DNA of 30,799 nt from NCBI GenBank assembly GCA_964550665.1, contig CAZJZW010000005.1:1-30799 (forward strand), written 5' to 3'. Source of the DNA: JAUPTX01 sp964550665 (lineage in GTDB: Bacteria > Patescibacteriota > Minisyncoccia > Phycocordibacterales > CSBR16-119). The notes below the pieces were generated by a model. That model had not been told where the DNA came from. It was given only the letters and a program-made list of their open reading frames with translations, and made no database searches. Each line of letters opens with the position of its first letter. Within the stretch, counting starts at the first letter, position 1. A program made the translations under genes and the position numbers. Below, one piece after another: positions 1 through 8,945 of this stretch.

Positions 1-10
1 TCCACTCGAT

Positions 11-43
11 AGAAAAGCCAGATTCAGTTCTGGTTTTTCTTTT
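11..43 (+). terminator. Intrinsic terminator of an upstream gene
   Basis: Bases 11-22 pair with 29-40 (12 bp including one G-U pair) around a six-base loop, followed by T residues. The gene it serves lies outside the window. It sits immediately before the -10 box of the next gene. Confidence 0.6.
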
Positions 44-61
44 ATATGTTAGAATCTATTA

Positions 62-1171
62 ATGACAAAAGAAACAACTTTTTTCTTACTTTCGGTAAGT
101 GTTGTGACGCTCGCCCTTTCTTTTTTTACTGCATACATCTATACAAAAGCAATACCAATGAGCTTAGATCTTTCACGAGCCATTAAAATATCAGGTTTAA
201 TTTTTCCTTTCGTATACATTTTAGCTAATGTATTAAGCAGGTTTTCGAATATTGAAATCGTAAAATATTTTTACACGGCAATGAGTATTGGGGGAGGAAT
301 AGCCTTCTATCTTTTAATAGGCGCATGTATTTTAGTCGTTCTTTTGCTTTCATATAAAATTCTAGGAAGAAATTTACCAATCAATATTCCATACGTGGTT
401 TTATCTCTAGCAACGATAGCTTCTGTGATAGGTCTTATCCAAGCTCGAACAATACAAAAAATATCTTACGAAGTTTCCCTTGAAAATCTTCCACCTGAAT
501 GGGAAGGTAAAAAGGCGATTCTTTTTTCTGATAGTCACTACGGACTTATTAACCACGCTAAAGCGGCTAAGAGATTGGCCAGTCTTCTTAATTCTGAAAA
601 TCCAGATATGGTATTCATCGCTGGCGACCTTTTCGACGGTCCACATGTAGACACGGAACCTCTGATTAAACTATGGAAAGAAATGTCTCTTAAATATCCC
701 GTCTTTTATGCACCAGGTAACCACGAAGAATATGGCGACTATCAAACTTTTATAAAAGACATAAAAGCCGGAGGCTTCATCGTCCTTGAAGATGATGTTG
801 TAGATCATGAAGGTGTGAGTATTGTTGGTTTTAAATATAGAAGTAAAAACGGAGAGCAGGAAATTGAAACCTTAATTAAATCGATGAATTTACAAAAAAG
901 TTCACCAATCATCGTGATTAATCATTCTCCAATTTTTCAAAAGACCCTAGAAGAGAATGGAGTAAATTTAATGTTTTCTGGACATACTCACCGAGGACAG
1001 TTCTGGCCACTTAGATATATTACAAAAGCAATCTACGGAAAGTATCACTATGGTTTTAATAATTATAAAAATCTACAGACAATAACGACGAGCGGTGTTG
1101 GTACTGCCGGACCGCCTTTTCGACTTCTTAATACTCCAGAGATTATAGAAGTAATATTCAAATCTTTATAA
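62..1171 (+). CDS. Membrane-anchored calcineurin-like metallophosphoesterase
   Basis: This 369-residue protein has about four hydrophobic segments in the first 125 residues, then a calcineurin-like phosphoesterase domain. The dimetal motifs appear in order: DSH (residues 157-159), GDLFDG (188-193), GNHE (219-222), then INHSP and SGHTHRGQ near the C-terminus. This arrangement matches the YkuE/YaeI-like family, whose members act on phosphoester bonds at the membrane; the actual substrate cannot be read from sequence. The domain appears intact, so the enzyme is probably active. A TAGAAT -10 box at 50-55 is seven bases from the ATG and no Shine-Dalgarno is visible, suggesting a leaderless message. 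It follows the terminator of another unit and appears to be monocistronic. Confidence 0.85.
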   Translation: MTKETTFFLLSVSVVTLALSFFTAYIYTKAIPMSLDLSRAIKISGLIFPFVYILANVLSRFSNIEIVKYFYTAMSIGGGIAFYLLIGACILVVLLLSYKILGRNLPINIPYVVLSLATIASVIGLIQARTIQKISYEVSLENLPPEWEGKKAILFSDSHYGLINHAKAAKRLASLLNSENPDMVFIAGDLFDGPHVDTEPLIKLWKEMSLKYPVFYAPGNHEEYGDYQTFIKDIKAGGFIVLEDDVVDHEGVSIVGFKYRSKNGEQEIETLIKSMNLQKSSPIIVINHSPIFQKTLEENGVNLMFSGHTHRGQFWPLRYITKAIYGKYHYGFNNYKNLQTITTSGVGTAGPPFRLLNTPEIIEVIFKSL

Positions 1172-1280
1172 AACTAACTCAAAAAAATAGGAAATCAATT
1201 TAATAAATAAGCGAAACTATTTATTTATAAACAAGAAATTTAATAAATTATTTATAAAGTTAAATAGATTAAAACCTAAG

Positions 1281-1324
1281 CAAAACAAGCATTTTTTTGA
1301 CAAAAGTGCTTGTTTTGGTATGAT
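1281..1324 (+). promoter_or_regulatory. Promoter P1 overlapped by an 11-bp inverted repeat (possible operator)
   Basis: TTGACA at 1297-1302 and TATGAT at 1319-1324 are 16 bases apart. A perfect inverted repeat, CAAAACAAGCA (1281-1291) and TGCTTGTTTTG (1307-1317), straddles the -35 box and fills the spacer. That position suits a repressor operator or an RNA hairpin. It belongs to the large surface-protein gene downstream. Confidence 0.6.
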
Positions 1325-1349
1325 AAAGACCAATCAGAACCTATCGGGC

Positions 1350-1379
1350 TTGACAAACTATATATATCTAGTGTATAAT
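1350..1379 (+). promoter_or_regulatory. Promoter P2 of the giant surface protein gene
   Basis: TTGACA at 1350-1355 and TATAAT at 1374-1379 are separated by 18 bases. Both hexamers match consensus perfectly. This would start transcription near 1386 and leave a leader of about 145 bases before the ATG at 1531. Confidence 0.65.
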
Positions 1380-1438
1380 AAGCACCGTATTAAACCCTAA
1401 ACTAAATAAAGTAATAAGGGTCAGAATTGTTCGTTTAG

Positions 1439-1481
1439 AGACATAATAAAAGACACCTTGTCTTTTATAGATGTCTTTTAT
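1439..1481 (+). promoter_or_regulatory. Leader hairpin, possible attenuator
   Basis: In the 5' leader, AGACAT (1439-1444) pairs with ATGTCT (1471-1476), and ATAAAAGACA (1446-1455) pairs with TGTCTTTTAT (1459-1468), giving a nearly continuous 16-bp stem. The 3' arm sequence TGTCTTTTA occurs again at 1472-1480, so two alternative pairings compete, and the second ends in a short T-run. This could be an attenuator or an mRNA-stabilising leader; the function is inferred. Confidence 0.45.
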
Positions 1482-1530
1482 CAGATTAGTATTATTAAGG
1501 ACTTATTATTTTTTATAAGACAAACATCAT

Positions 1531-4500
1531 ATGAAGAAATTTAAGAAAAATTTTTCAAAGACAGTCTTCGCTTCATTTTTTGTGTTTCAATTTGTGGTAT
1601 CGACTTCGTTCATGCCATTGATTGCAAATGCGGAAGATGTAAGTGCTGATCCAGAAGCATCTTCAGTAGAAGAAGTCTCTGATGTCTCTAAAGAAGAAAT
1701 TGAAGAATCTATCTCGTCTGAAGTTGTTGAAGAAACAATCACAGAAGAAATAGTGGTATCTGACGAATCCACAGTAGAAGAATCTTCTACTCCTAGTGAA
1801 CCATCTCTAGAGAATAGAGTTATGGGTCAATTCGTTGATGGAAACCTAAGAGTATGTAAAGTTATTTTGGATGCAGAAAGCAATATTGTTTCTGATCCAG
1901 CATCTCGTTTCCCAGGTGTTTCATTTAGAGTGCCTATTACGAGTCCAAACTTTGCAAATGACGCAATTTTCAACACAGATGACTTCGAGTTAAATACTAC
2001 ATTTGGAGTTGATGAAAGTGCTTTTGATGCAATGTGTCAGACTCTTGTGGTTCCAATAGAAATTTCTGATATCGCCTCTCTATCTGATTATTCTTATGGA
2101 GAAGAGGAGGTAGAAGGAGCTTATACTTGGGTTAGTGCTTATAACGATGGAGATTTCAATACTCTGTCTGCTTTTGCCTACGGAGATGTGGCAGAATCTG
2201 ACGGTGAGATCTTGTTTACAGGAAACACTGAATCAGGATTTGCTGCAACTCTCCTCGTTGTAAACAGATTAACAGGCTCAGCATGTGACGCTCCGGCGGT
2301 GTATGCTCGAATTAATCTTGAAAACCTAGAAGGTTCTCTTATTAAGAAAACTAACGGTGGTCTTTATAACACCGGAACCGGGAATATGGCTCCAAAAGTT
2401 TTCGTTGGAGGAACAACTGACTCTCCAAATGAACTCGGTGGAGATGTGTACGATATTGATGAATGGTTTCCGGTCTACGATTCTGTAAACGGATACATAA
2501 ACGACCCTATTTTAACGAGTACTGATCCGGGAGTACCTGGACTTATGGTTGAAAGATTAAATGGTCAAGTGCGTGTGGTTCTTTATGGATCTCACTCTCA
2601 ACCAGCTGGTGCACCTGAAACTAATCGAGAAATGGCAAATGGTTTTGTTGAATTCTCAAATGACCGATCAACTATTTCATCTGATGTAGAGATCGTGGGT
2701 CAAGTTGTTGATCTACAAAATCCACCAGAAATGAATCCTACTGCACCACTTGATGGCCCAAATAATGATTACATATCATTTACTTCACAAAAATCAAACT
2801 TCAAGTTCGTGGTAACAACTCACAATGATGGAATGTATACTCTATATACTCACACTCTTCCACCATCAAACTGCGGAGGCGGTGATGAAAACCAGCCACC
2901 AGTTGTGAATGCTCCTGCAAAGGCATGTATCTTAAAGACAGATACTTCATACGACTTCCTTGATGGAGTTACAGCTTTTGACCCTGAAGATGGAACTCTG
3001 ACTCCAGGATATATTGCTGAAGAAATCCGATTCGGAGTAGTGAGTGGTCCATACACTATCTGGTACGCTGCAACTGACTCAGAAGGTCTTGTTGCTGGTG
3101 CTACTACACTGCTTTCTATCGAAGAAAAGTGTGATGACAACGGAGGTGGAAAAAATGAACCACCAATTCTAAAAGTTATTCCAAATACTGACTGTATCGC
3201 TACAACTGCAACAAGCTTCGACTTCTTAAATGGAGTTACTGCTGTTGACCCAGAAGACGGTATTATTGTCCCAACATATACACACAATATTGTATTCGGA
3301 ACTCCTGGAATGTATACAATCTACTACAAAGCAACCGACAGTGATCTTCTTTCTACTCTTAAAAATCGAACCCTCTACATCAATGACGAATGTGTAGATG
3401 ATGATGGTATCGTAGAAACAATCTCTGTTTGTAAAATTATTGCAAAAAATGTTAACGGAGAATTAGAGGTTGTGGATGGAAGTGATGTTCCAGGATATAC
3501 ATTTACTATTCCTTGGGTTGCTGCTCCAGTGACGCCAGGTATGGACGAGTTTGAACCACAACCAGTCATCGAAGATGATGCTGTGTTCACAACAGACGCA
3601 TTTGTTCCAAACCGAAAAATCCTAAGTAGTTCAACTGGAAATGATGCAATGTGTATCTCTTTCACTGACCTTACTCTTGGAAGTTACTTCTATGGAGAAG
3701 AAACTATTACAGGAGGGGATGGTTCAATCGAATGGACAACAAAATACAGTGACCAAGTTCTTAGACCAGTAAACGATTTCGGCGATGTCTTTGACTACGA
3801 CGATGGTTTGTTTACTGTAGGATTTGGTGGTGGAAGTACAGACTATAACGGAGATACTATCAACACAAATGCTGACGGACACGTTCTTCTAATTAAATCT
3901 AGAAAAGTTAGAACAATCGTTGTTATTAATGTATTTGAAGATGACAAAAATCCACCGAAAGCTTGCGAGACTACTCAAAACTTAATTTCAAACGGAAGTT
4001 TCGAAAGTCCTGAAGTAACACATCCTACAGGATGGGATATTTATGGAAACGGAACAGTAGGTCTTGAATGGTCTGTTGCTTGGAATGGAATAAATCCAAA
4101 TGCTTTTCCTAAAGCTGAATTACAAGAAAATGTTGGCGGATGGGATGCTCACTCAGGTAATCAATACATAGAACTTGACTCAGATCATAACGGACATGTT
4201 GGAAATCTTAACGGAGAACCAGCATCAACAAAAATCTCTCAAGTTATTGATACTGTTCCTGGACAATTCTACCAAGTGAACTATGAATTTGCTGCTCGAC
4301 CTGGTACACCAGCTTCAGACAATAGACTTGGTTTCTACGTTGACGGAGTATTATATGACGACGTAAGTGCATCTGGGCTCGCCCAAAATCAAATTGCATG
4401 GCAAACACGAATCTTTGCTTTCTATGCAACAGGTACGCAAACAACTATTTCTTTCGCTGACTTAGGTGATCCAGATTCTTACGGAACATTCCTAGATAGT

Positions 4501-6963
4501 GTTGAAGTGATTTGTGTAGACGACGAAGATCCAGTAAACACACCACCAAAAATTAAAGTAAAAGACATGGATGTATGTTTACCACTAACAGCAACTTCAT
4601 ATAACTTCTTTGCTGGAGTTAGTGCAGAAGACGCAGAAGACGGAAACCTTACATCATCAATTATTATATCTTCAAACAATGTAGTTTTTGGAACAGCTGG
4701 AGTATATACCGTAACCTATTCTGTAACGGACAGTGACGGCGCTACTTCGACTGAATCAAGAACTATCTATATTAAGAAGAACTGTGATGGAACTGGAGAT
4801 GGAGAAAATCCAACCATTCTATTCTCACCACAATCATGTATCTTAGTTGGTACTACAAACTATAACTTTATGACTGGAGTTTTCGTCAGTGATGACGAAG
4901 GCGCTGGAAACGTAACAGTTACAAATAATGGTTCAACAGTAGTTAATTTCAATCAAGCAGGAAGTTACGCGGTAACTTATATCGCAACTGACTCCGATGG
5001 AAATACAGCAACTGAAACTATCAATATCGTAGTCTCTACAAACTGTGGAGGAAACGGAGGAGATGAAGATCCAGTACTAACTGTTCCTGGACAAGCATGT
5101 CTATTAACAGGTGTTACATCATTTGATTTCATGTCAGGAGTGTCTGCAACAGACGATGAAGGTGCAGACAACGTAACTATCACAAACAACGGATCTACAG
5201 TAGTTGCTTTCGGGTCAAACGGAACATACACAGTTACTTATACAGCAACTGACTCTGATGGAAATACAGACGTAGAGACTCGAACTATCGTAATCTCTAC
5301 AAACTGTAACGGAGGCGGCGGGGACGACGAAGATCCAACAATTACTTTCGGCGGTCAATCTTGTATCCTTACATCTGCTACTTCATTTGACTTCAATGCA
5401 GGTGTTACTGTAACAGACGACGAAGGCGCAGGTAACGTAACAGTTACAAACAATAGTGCGACAGCAGTTACATTTGGTACAGCTGGAACATATGTTGTAA
5501 CTTACACAGCAACTGATTCTGACGGAAATGTAACGACAGCAACAAGAACTTTCACAATCTCAAGTGATTGTGGTACTGGCGGTGGAGACAATAATCCTCC
5601 AACAATCACAATTACAGGAAACTCATGTATCGAAACAAGTGCAACTTCATTTGATTTCCTTGCCGGAGTTACTGCAATTGATGACCTTGATGGAACAATT
5701 ACACTAAACCTAACAGACAATGTCTTAGGTGAAGAAACTGTAATCTTTGGAACAGTTGGAACATACACAGTAACTTATACTGTTACTGATTCACTTCTTG
5801 AAACAACTACAACTACTCGAACAATCACTATCTCTACAGACTGTGATAACGGTGGAGGAGGAAATGACGATGATCCAACTATTACTTTCGGTGGGCAAGC
5901 ATGTATTCTTACATCATCAACTTCTTTTGACTTCATGTCAGGAGTAACAGTTGGTGACGACGAAGGTGCAGACAACGTAACAATTACAAATAACGGAGCG
6001 ACAGTAGTTACATTTGGTACAGCTGGAACATACACTGTAACTTATACAGCAACTGACTCTGATGGAAATGTAACTCAAGTAACAAGAACAATCACTATCT
6101 CTACAGACTGTGATAACGGTGGCGGAGGAGGCGGGGATAATGACCCAACTCTATCTGTTCCATCTGATTCATGTATTGAAACATCTGTTACATCATTTGA
6201 TTTCATGTCAGGAGTGTCTGCAACAGACGATGAAGGTGCAGACAACGTAACTATCACAAACAACGGATCTACAGTAGTTGCTTTCGGGTCAAACGGAACA
6301 TACACAGTTACTTATACAGCAACTGACTCTGATGGAAATACAGATACAGTAACTCGAACAATCACTATCTCAGAAGACTGTGATAATGGTGGCGGAGGAG
6401 GTGGTGATGGCGGAGGGGGTGGAGGAAATGGAGGTGGTTCATCTTCAGGTTCTCGAGGAGGTAATAGAGGAGAAGTATTGGGTGCTACAAGTTGTGTTGC
6501 ATTCACTACATACAACAGACTTGGAAACTCTGGAGGAGAAATCAAAGCCCTACAAACATTCTTAAATGAATATATGGATGCAGGATTAACAGTTGACGGT
6601 GTGTACGGAAAAACTACAGTACAAGCTGTTCACGATTTCCAAGCATTCCACTGGTCAGAAGTTATTGACCCTTGGACACCACCATTAAGTCCAAATACGA
6701 CTGGATGGGAGTACAAGACAACAAGAATGACAATCAACGCAATCATCGACTGTCCAGAAGCTCCAGTTTATCTAGAAGATCCAGGTGTGATGTACCAAGT
6801 TATTGAAGTAAAAGATCAAAAATCTTTCACAACAAAGCAAAAGGAAGCAATCTACAATTTACTGAGAGATGCACAATCAGGAAACGTCCTAGGTGCTTCA
6901 GATGTAAACACAAACACTACAAATATATTTGATCCTAACTACGATCTAATGTACGGAAAATAA
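1531..6963 (+). CDS. Giant secreted repeat protein with nine Ig-like (DUF5011-type) repeats and a C-terminal peptidoglycan-binding-like domain
   Basis: This 1810-residue protein starts with a signal peptide (cleavage likely after ANA, residue 34), followed by an acidic Ser/Glu/Val-rich stretch. A domain recognisable by VCK...YGEE lies at about residues 105-250 and again at 628-800. A DUF642-like 'NGSFE' carbohydrate-binding-type domain is at about 811-999. Nine repeats of about 85-90 residues (two at 454-627, seven at 1003-1620) resemble DUF5011/HYR Ig-like modules; each has a Cys near its start and another at its end, suggesting internal disulfides, and they are joined by Gly-rich linkers. 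A long Gly run leads to a peptidoglycan-binding-like domain (about 1652-1710). The likely role is a stalk-like surface adhesin or coat protein; this is inferred. The 825-residue protein at 8946 is a shorter paralogue. Confidence 0.8.
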   Translation: MKKFKKNFSKTVFASFFVFQFVVSTSFMPLIANAEDVSADPEASSVEEVSDVSKEEIEESISSEVVEETITEEIVVSDESTVEESSTPSEPSLENRVMGQFVDGNLRVCKVILDAESNIVSDPASRFPGVSFRVPITSPNFANDAIFNTDDFELNTTFGVDESAFDAMCQTLVVPIEISDIASLSDYSYGEEEVEGAYTWVSAYNDGDFNTLSAFAYGDVAESDGEILFTGNTESGFAATLLVVNRLTGSACDAPAVYARINLENLEGSLIKKTNGGLYNTGTGNMAPKVFVGGTTDSPNELGGDVYDIDEWFPVYDSVNGYINDPILTSTDPGVPGLMVERLNGQVRVVLYGSHSQPAGAPETNREMANGFVEFSNDRSTISSDVEIVGQVVDLQNPPEMNPTAPLDGPNNDYISFTSQKSNFKFVVTTHNDGMYTLYTHTLPPSNCGGGDENQPPVVNAPAKACILKTDTSYDFLDGVTAFDPEDGTLTPGYIAEEIRFGVVSGPYTIWYAATDSEGLVAGATTLLSIEEKCDDNGGGKNEPPILKVIPNTDCIATTATSFDFLNGVTAVDPEDGIIVPTYTHNIVFGTPGMYTIYYKATDSDLLSTLKNRTLYINDECVDDDGIVETISVCKIIAKNVNGELEVVDGSDVPGYTFTIPWVAAPVTPGMDEFEPQPVIEDDAVFTTDAFVPNRKILSSSTGNDAMCISFTDLTLGSYFYGEETITGGDGSIEWTTKYSDQVLRPVNDFGDVFDYDDGLFTVGFGGGSTDYNGDTINTNADGHVLLIKSRKVRTIVVINVFEDDKNPPKACETTQNLISNGSFESPEVTHPTGWDIYGNGTVGLEWSVAWNGINPNAFPKAELQENVGGWDAHSGNQYIELDSDHNGHVGNLNGEPASTKISQVIDTVPGQFYQVNYEFAARPGTPASDNRLGFYVDGVLYDDVSASGLAQNQIAWQTRIFAFYATGTQTTISFADLGDPDSYGTFLDSVEVICVDDEDPVNTPPKIKVKDMDVCLPLTATSYNFFAGVSAEDAEDGNLTSSIIISSNNVVFGTAGVYTVTYSVTDSDGATSTESRTIYIKKNCDGTGDGENPTILFSPQSCILVGTTNYNFMTGVFVSDDEGAGNVTVTNNGSTVVNFNQAGSYAVTYIATDSDGNTATETINIVVSTNCGGNGGDEDPVLTVPGQACLLTGVTSFDFMSGVSATDDEGADNVTITNNGSTVVAFGSNGTYTVTYTATDSDGNTDVETRTIVISTNCNGGGGDDEDPTITFGGQSCILTSATSFDFNAGVTVTDDEGAGNVTVTNNSATAVTFGTAGTYVVTYTATDSDGNVTTATRTFTISSDCGTGGGDNNPPTITITGNSCIETSATSFDFLAGVTAIDDLDGTITLNLTDNVLGEETVIFGTVGTYTVTYTVTDSLLETTTTTRTITISTDCDNGGGGNDDDPTITFGGQACILTSSTSFDFMSGVTVGDDEGADNVTITNNGATVVTFGTAGTYTVTYTATDSDGNVTQVTRTITISTDCDNGGGGGGDNDPTLSVPSDSCIETSVTSFDFMSGVSATDDEGADNVTITNNGSTVVAFGSNGTYTVTYTATDSDGNTDTVTRTITISEDCDNGGGGGGDGGGGGGNGGGSSSGSRGGNRGEVLGATSCVAFTTYNRLGNSGGEIKALQTFLNEYMDAGLTVDGVYGKTTVQAVHDFQAFHWSEVIDPWTPPLSPNTTGWEYKTTRMTINAIIDCPEAPVYLEDPGVMYQVIEVKDQKSFTTKQKEAIYNLLRDAQSGNVLGASDVNTNTTNIFDPNYDLMYGK
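5112..5270 (+). repeat. 159-bp direct repeat, copy 1 (within Ig-like repeat 5)
   Basis: This stretch reads base for base the same as 6186-6344, an offset of 1074 bases, which is a multiple of three. Other repeats in the same gene differ clearly at the DNA level, so this pair is recent or kept identical by conversion. Confidence 0.9.
6186..6344 (+). repeat. 159-bp direct repeat, copy 2 (within Ig-like repeat 9)
   Basis: Identical to 5112-5270. Recombination between the copies would remove 358 residues in frame (four repeat units), so the pair could change stalk length. Confidence 0.9.
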
Positions 6964-7010
6964 AAAATCAAAAAAAGTAAAATTAGTTCCTTGATGTAAA
7001 ATGTACTTTA

Positions 7011-7043
7011 AACGAAAAGCCCCGAGAGGGGCTTTTCGTTTTC
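7011..7043 (+). terminator. Intrinsic terminator of the giant surface protein gene
   Basis: A perfect 13-bp stem (7011-7023 with 7028-7040) surrounds a GAGA loop and is followed by TT. It lies 47 bases after the stop codon. Confidence 0.85.
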
Positions 7044-7098
7044 CACAAAAATACAAATCTAATCGTCTTTATATTGCTATACTATAAGCAAATAAATT

Positions 7099-7590
7099 AT
7101 GAAAGATAAAAGTTTTTCAAAAACTAAGTTTAATATTGCTTGGGTATCAGTTGTCACTATTTTTATTGGCGCTGTTGTCTATGTTCCAGTTCTTAAATTT
7201 TCCGAAAAAGAAAACGAGGTTGTGTATTATCGTGTCCAAGTGCCAGCTCTAAATACAGGTGATTCAAACAGTGTCATTAAGCCAGAAGATTTTGGAGAAA
7301 AAAAGATTGTTATTGAAAAACAAAAAGATCTCTTAACAAAAGATTTAAAACTTGGAGATGAAGACGTCGAGGTTAAACTTCTTCAGCAATATTTAAATGG
7401 AAGAGGATTTTTAGTTGCAGAGTCAGGTCCTGGTTCTTTGGGTCAAGAAACGACGCGATTTGGGGCGGGTACAGAAGATGCACTAATCAGATTTCAAGAA
7501 GCAAACGCTGATATTATTTTGAAGCCTTTTGGTTTAAAAGAGGGAACAGGAGTTGTAGGTGAGATGACTAGAAAACTAATCAATTCTTAA
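7099..7590 (+). CDS. Small membrane-anchored peptidoglycan-binding-like protein
   Basis: This 163-residue protein has one N-terminal membrane segment (about residues 13-32) after a short basic tail, so most of it should face outward. Residues 82-162 resemble a peptidoglycan-binding-like three-helix domain: an LKLGDEDVEVKLLQQYLNGRG start, a middle helix around EDALIRFQEAN, and an end at GVVGEMTRKLIN. Such domains bind peptide stems or glycan of the wall. It sits between two surface-protein genes, which supports an envelope role. A -10-like TATACT lies at 7078-7083, leaving a leader of only about nine bases. No catalytic domain is present. Confidence 0.7.
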   Translation: MKDKSFSKTKFNIAWVSVVTIFIGAVVYVPVLKFSEKENEVVYYRVQVPALNTGDSNSVIKPEDFGEKKIVIEKQKDLLTKDLKLGDEDVEVKLLQQYLNGRGFLVAESGPGSLGQETTRFGAGTEDALIRFQEANADIILKPFGLKEGTGVVGEMTRKLINS

Positions 7591-7643
7591 TTTGGTGCTG
7601 AACACGCTTATATTTGGTATTATTAAGGTTAGGGAATAAACAC

Positions 7644-7671
7644 TTGATTTTTATTTTATTTATGTTATAAT
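7644..7671 (+). promoter_or_regulatory. Promoter of the CAP-domain gene
   Basis: TTGATT at 7644-7649 and TATAAT at 7666-7671 are 16 bases apart. The ATG begins seven bases after the -10 box, so the transcript should be leaderless or nearly so. Confidence 0.7.
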
Positions 7672-7677
7672 GTAATA

Positions 7678-8787
7678 ATGAAAAAAAGCTTCAAAAAATA
7701 CTTCATCCCAAACCAAGAGAATGATCACAAGCCACATTTCCTAAGAGAAAAGTCTGTGATTGCGATGACAGCCCTAGCATCTCTTCTACTACTTGCTTCT
7801 ATTATAGGTTCGTATGTAGTTAAAAATTCAAAGTTTCTAGCAGCCATTCAATCTGCTTTTCTTGTTGACTTGGCGAATGAAGACAGAGCAAATGAAGGAC
7901 AAGGCAAACTTGTTATCAATGATAAATTAGTTTTTGCTGCTCAATTAAAAGCAAATGACATGGCTCAAAAAAGTTACTTTGCTCACATTAGTCCTGAAGG
8001 TGTAACTCCATGGCATTGGTTTGAAGAAGCAGGGTATAGTTATATTTACGCTGGTGAAAACCTGGCGGTTAACTTTAGTAGATCAGAAGATGTTGAAGAA
8101 GCATGGATGAATTCTCCTCTTCACCGAGCCAACATTTTAAATAACAGATATAAAGAAATCGGTATTGCTACTGCAGAGGGTACATATAAAGGAAACAAGA
8201 CAACATTTGTCGTTCAAATGTTTGGAACCCAAGCCTCTCCGGCACTACAAACTGTTTCAGCGAGTCAAGAAGCGACAGTTACTTCTGTTCCAGCGCCGAC
8301 TAGTGGTCTCGTTGCGGTAAGTACTGAATCTTCAGAAGTCGAAGGGGATTCTGACACTAAGGTGGAATTTGTAACTCCATCCAAACAAGCAACTCAAAAA
8401 ACAATTGAGACAAAAATCGCAAAAGCCGAAACTTTGGAAGTAAAAACTCAAATACAAGAAGTCTTTCCACCTTCAGAACAAACTTTTACGGAAACTACAA
8501 ACCCTGAGTATGAAAATCAAAATGTTGCGGGCGCAGAAGATAGTTCTGGGCCTGTATATACAAATTGGTTCGAAAGATTTTTAGTTAGTCCAGGAAGTGC
8601 GGTCAATAGTGCCTACATTATACTTTTTGTAATCATTCTTTTCTCCCTAATCCTAAAAATATTCGTTGCGATCAACAAACAACATCCAAAAAATATCGCA
8701 TATGGTGTTTTATTACTTATTCTCATACTAATATTTATGTACATCAATCAAGAGATGTTCGTAACGCCAGTTGTTGCGGCTATGTAA
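7678..8787 (+). CDS. CAP/SCP-domain membrane protein (YkwD-like)
   Basis: This 369-residue protein has a membrane segment at about residues 27-48, then an extracellular CAP (SCP/PR-1) domain at about 55-185. The characteristic residues are visible: YFAHISPEG, AGENLA and the HRANILN motif, i.e. the His/Glu/His set of the CAP cavity. A low-complexity Ser/Thr/Glu/Val linker follows, then two hydrophobic segments near the C-terminus (about 300-365). Most bacterial CAP proteins are secreted or have a single anchor, so membrane segments at both ends are unusual. The molecular activity of bacterial CAP domains is poorly defined. It lies in the surface-protein locus and has its own promoter and terminator. 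Confidence 0.85.
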   Translation: MKKSFKKYFIPNQENDHKPHFLREKSVIAMTALASLLLLASIIGSYVVKNSKFLAAIQSAFLVDLANEDRANEGQGKLVINDKLVFAAQLKANDMAQKSYFAHISPEGVTPWHWFEEAGYSYIYAGENLAVNFSRSEDVEEAWMNSPLHRANILNNRYKEIGIATAEGTYKGNKTTFVVQMFGTQASPALQTVSASQEATVTSVPAPTSGLVAVSTESSEVEGDSDTKVEFVTPSKQATQKTIETKIAKAETLEVKTQIQEVFPPSEQTFTETTNPEYENQNVAGAEDSSGPVYTNWFERFLVSPGSAVNSAYIILFVIILFSLILKIFVAINKQHPKNIAYGVLLLILILIFMYINQEMFVTPVVAAM

Positions 8788-8790
8788 TGA

Positions 8791-8826
8791 AACAAAAATT
8801 CCTTCTGTCAAGAAGGAATTTTTGTT
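8791..8826 (+). terminator. Intrinsic terminator after the CAP-domain gene
   Basis: A perfect 16-bp stem (8791-8806 with 8811-8826) has a GTCA loop, and its 3' arm contains the T-run. The arms are A-rich and T-rich, so it could work in both directions. Confidence 0.8.
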
Positions 8827-8853
8827 GACATAGACAGGAAAAGAGAACATAAT
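8825..8853 (+). promoter_or_regulatory. Promoter of the second surface protein gene
   Basis: TTGACA at 8825-8830 and CATAAT at 8848-8853 are 17 bases apart. The -35 box overlaps the last bases of the preceding terminator. A leader of about 85 bases follows and contains the small inverted repeat AGGCATAA/TTATGCCT (8900-8916). Confidence 0.7.
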
Positions 8854-8945
8854 ACGGGGCAAGAGACGAATTAATTAATTTTAAATCAAGTTCTTATATA
8901 GGCATAATTTATGCCTCGTTTATCATTTAATATTAATAAAAATAT

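Noticed and set aside
4800..6400. Regularly spaced repeats resembling an array
   Set aside because: They are in-frame protein repeats of about 260 bases, far too long and diverged for CRISPR repeats.
2850..6545. Long minus-strand frames under the giant surface gene
   Set aside because: They mirror the repeats of the plus-strand gene and have repeated Pro/Ser/Val composition typical of antisense shadows.
7038..7054. 17-base match with 25899-25915 (GTTTTCCACAAAAATAC), containing a DnaA-box-like TTTTCCACA
   Set aside because: Only two copies, no cluster of boxes and no origin features nearby; probably coincidence or a minor intergenic motif.
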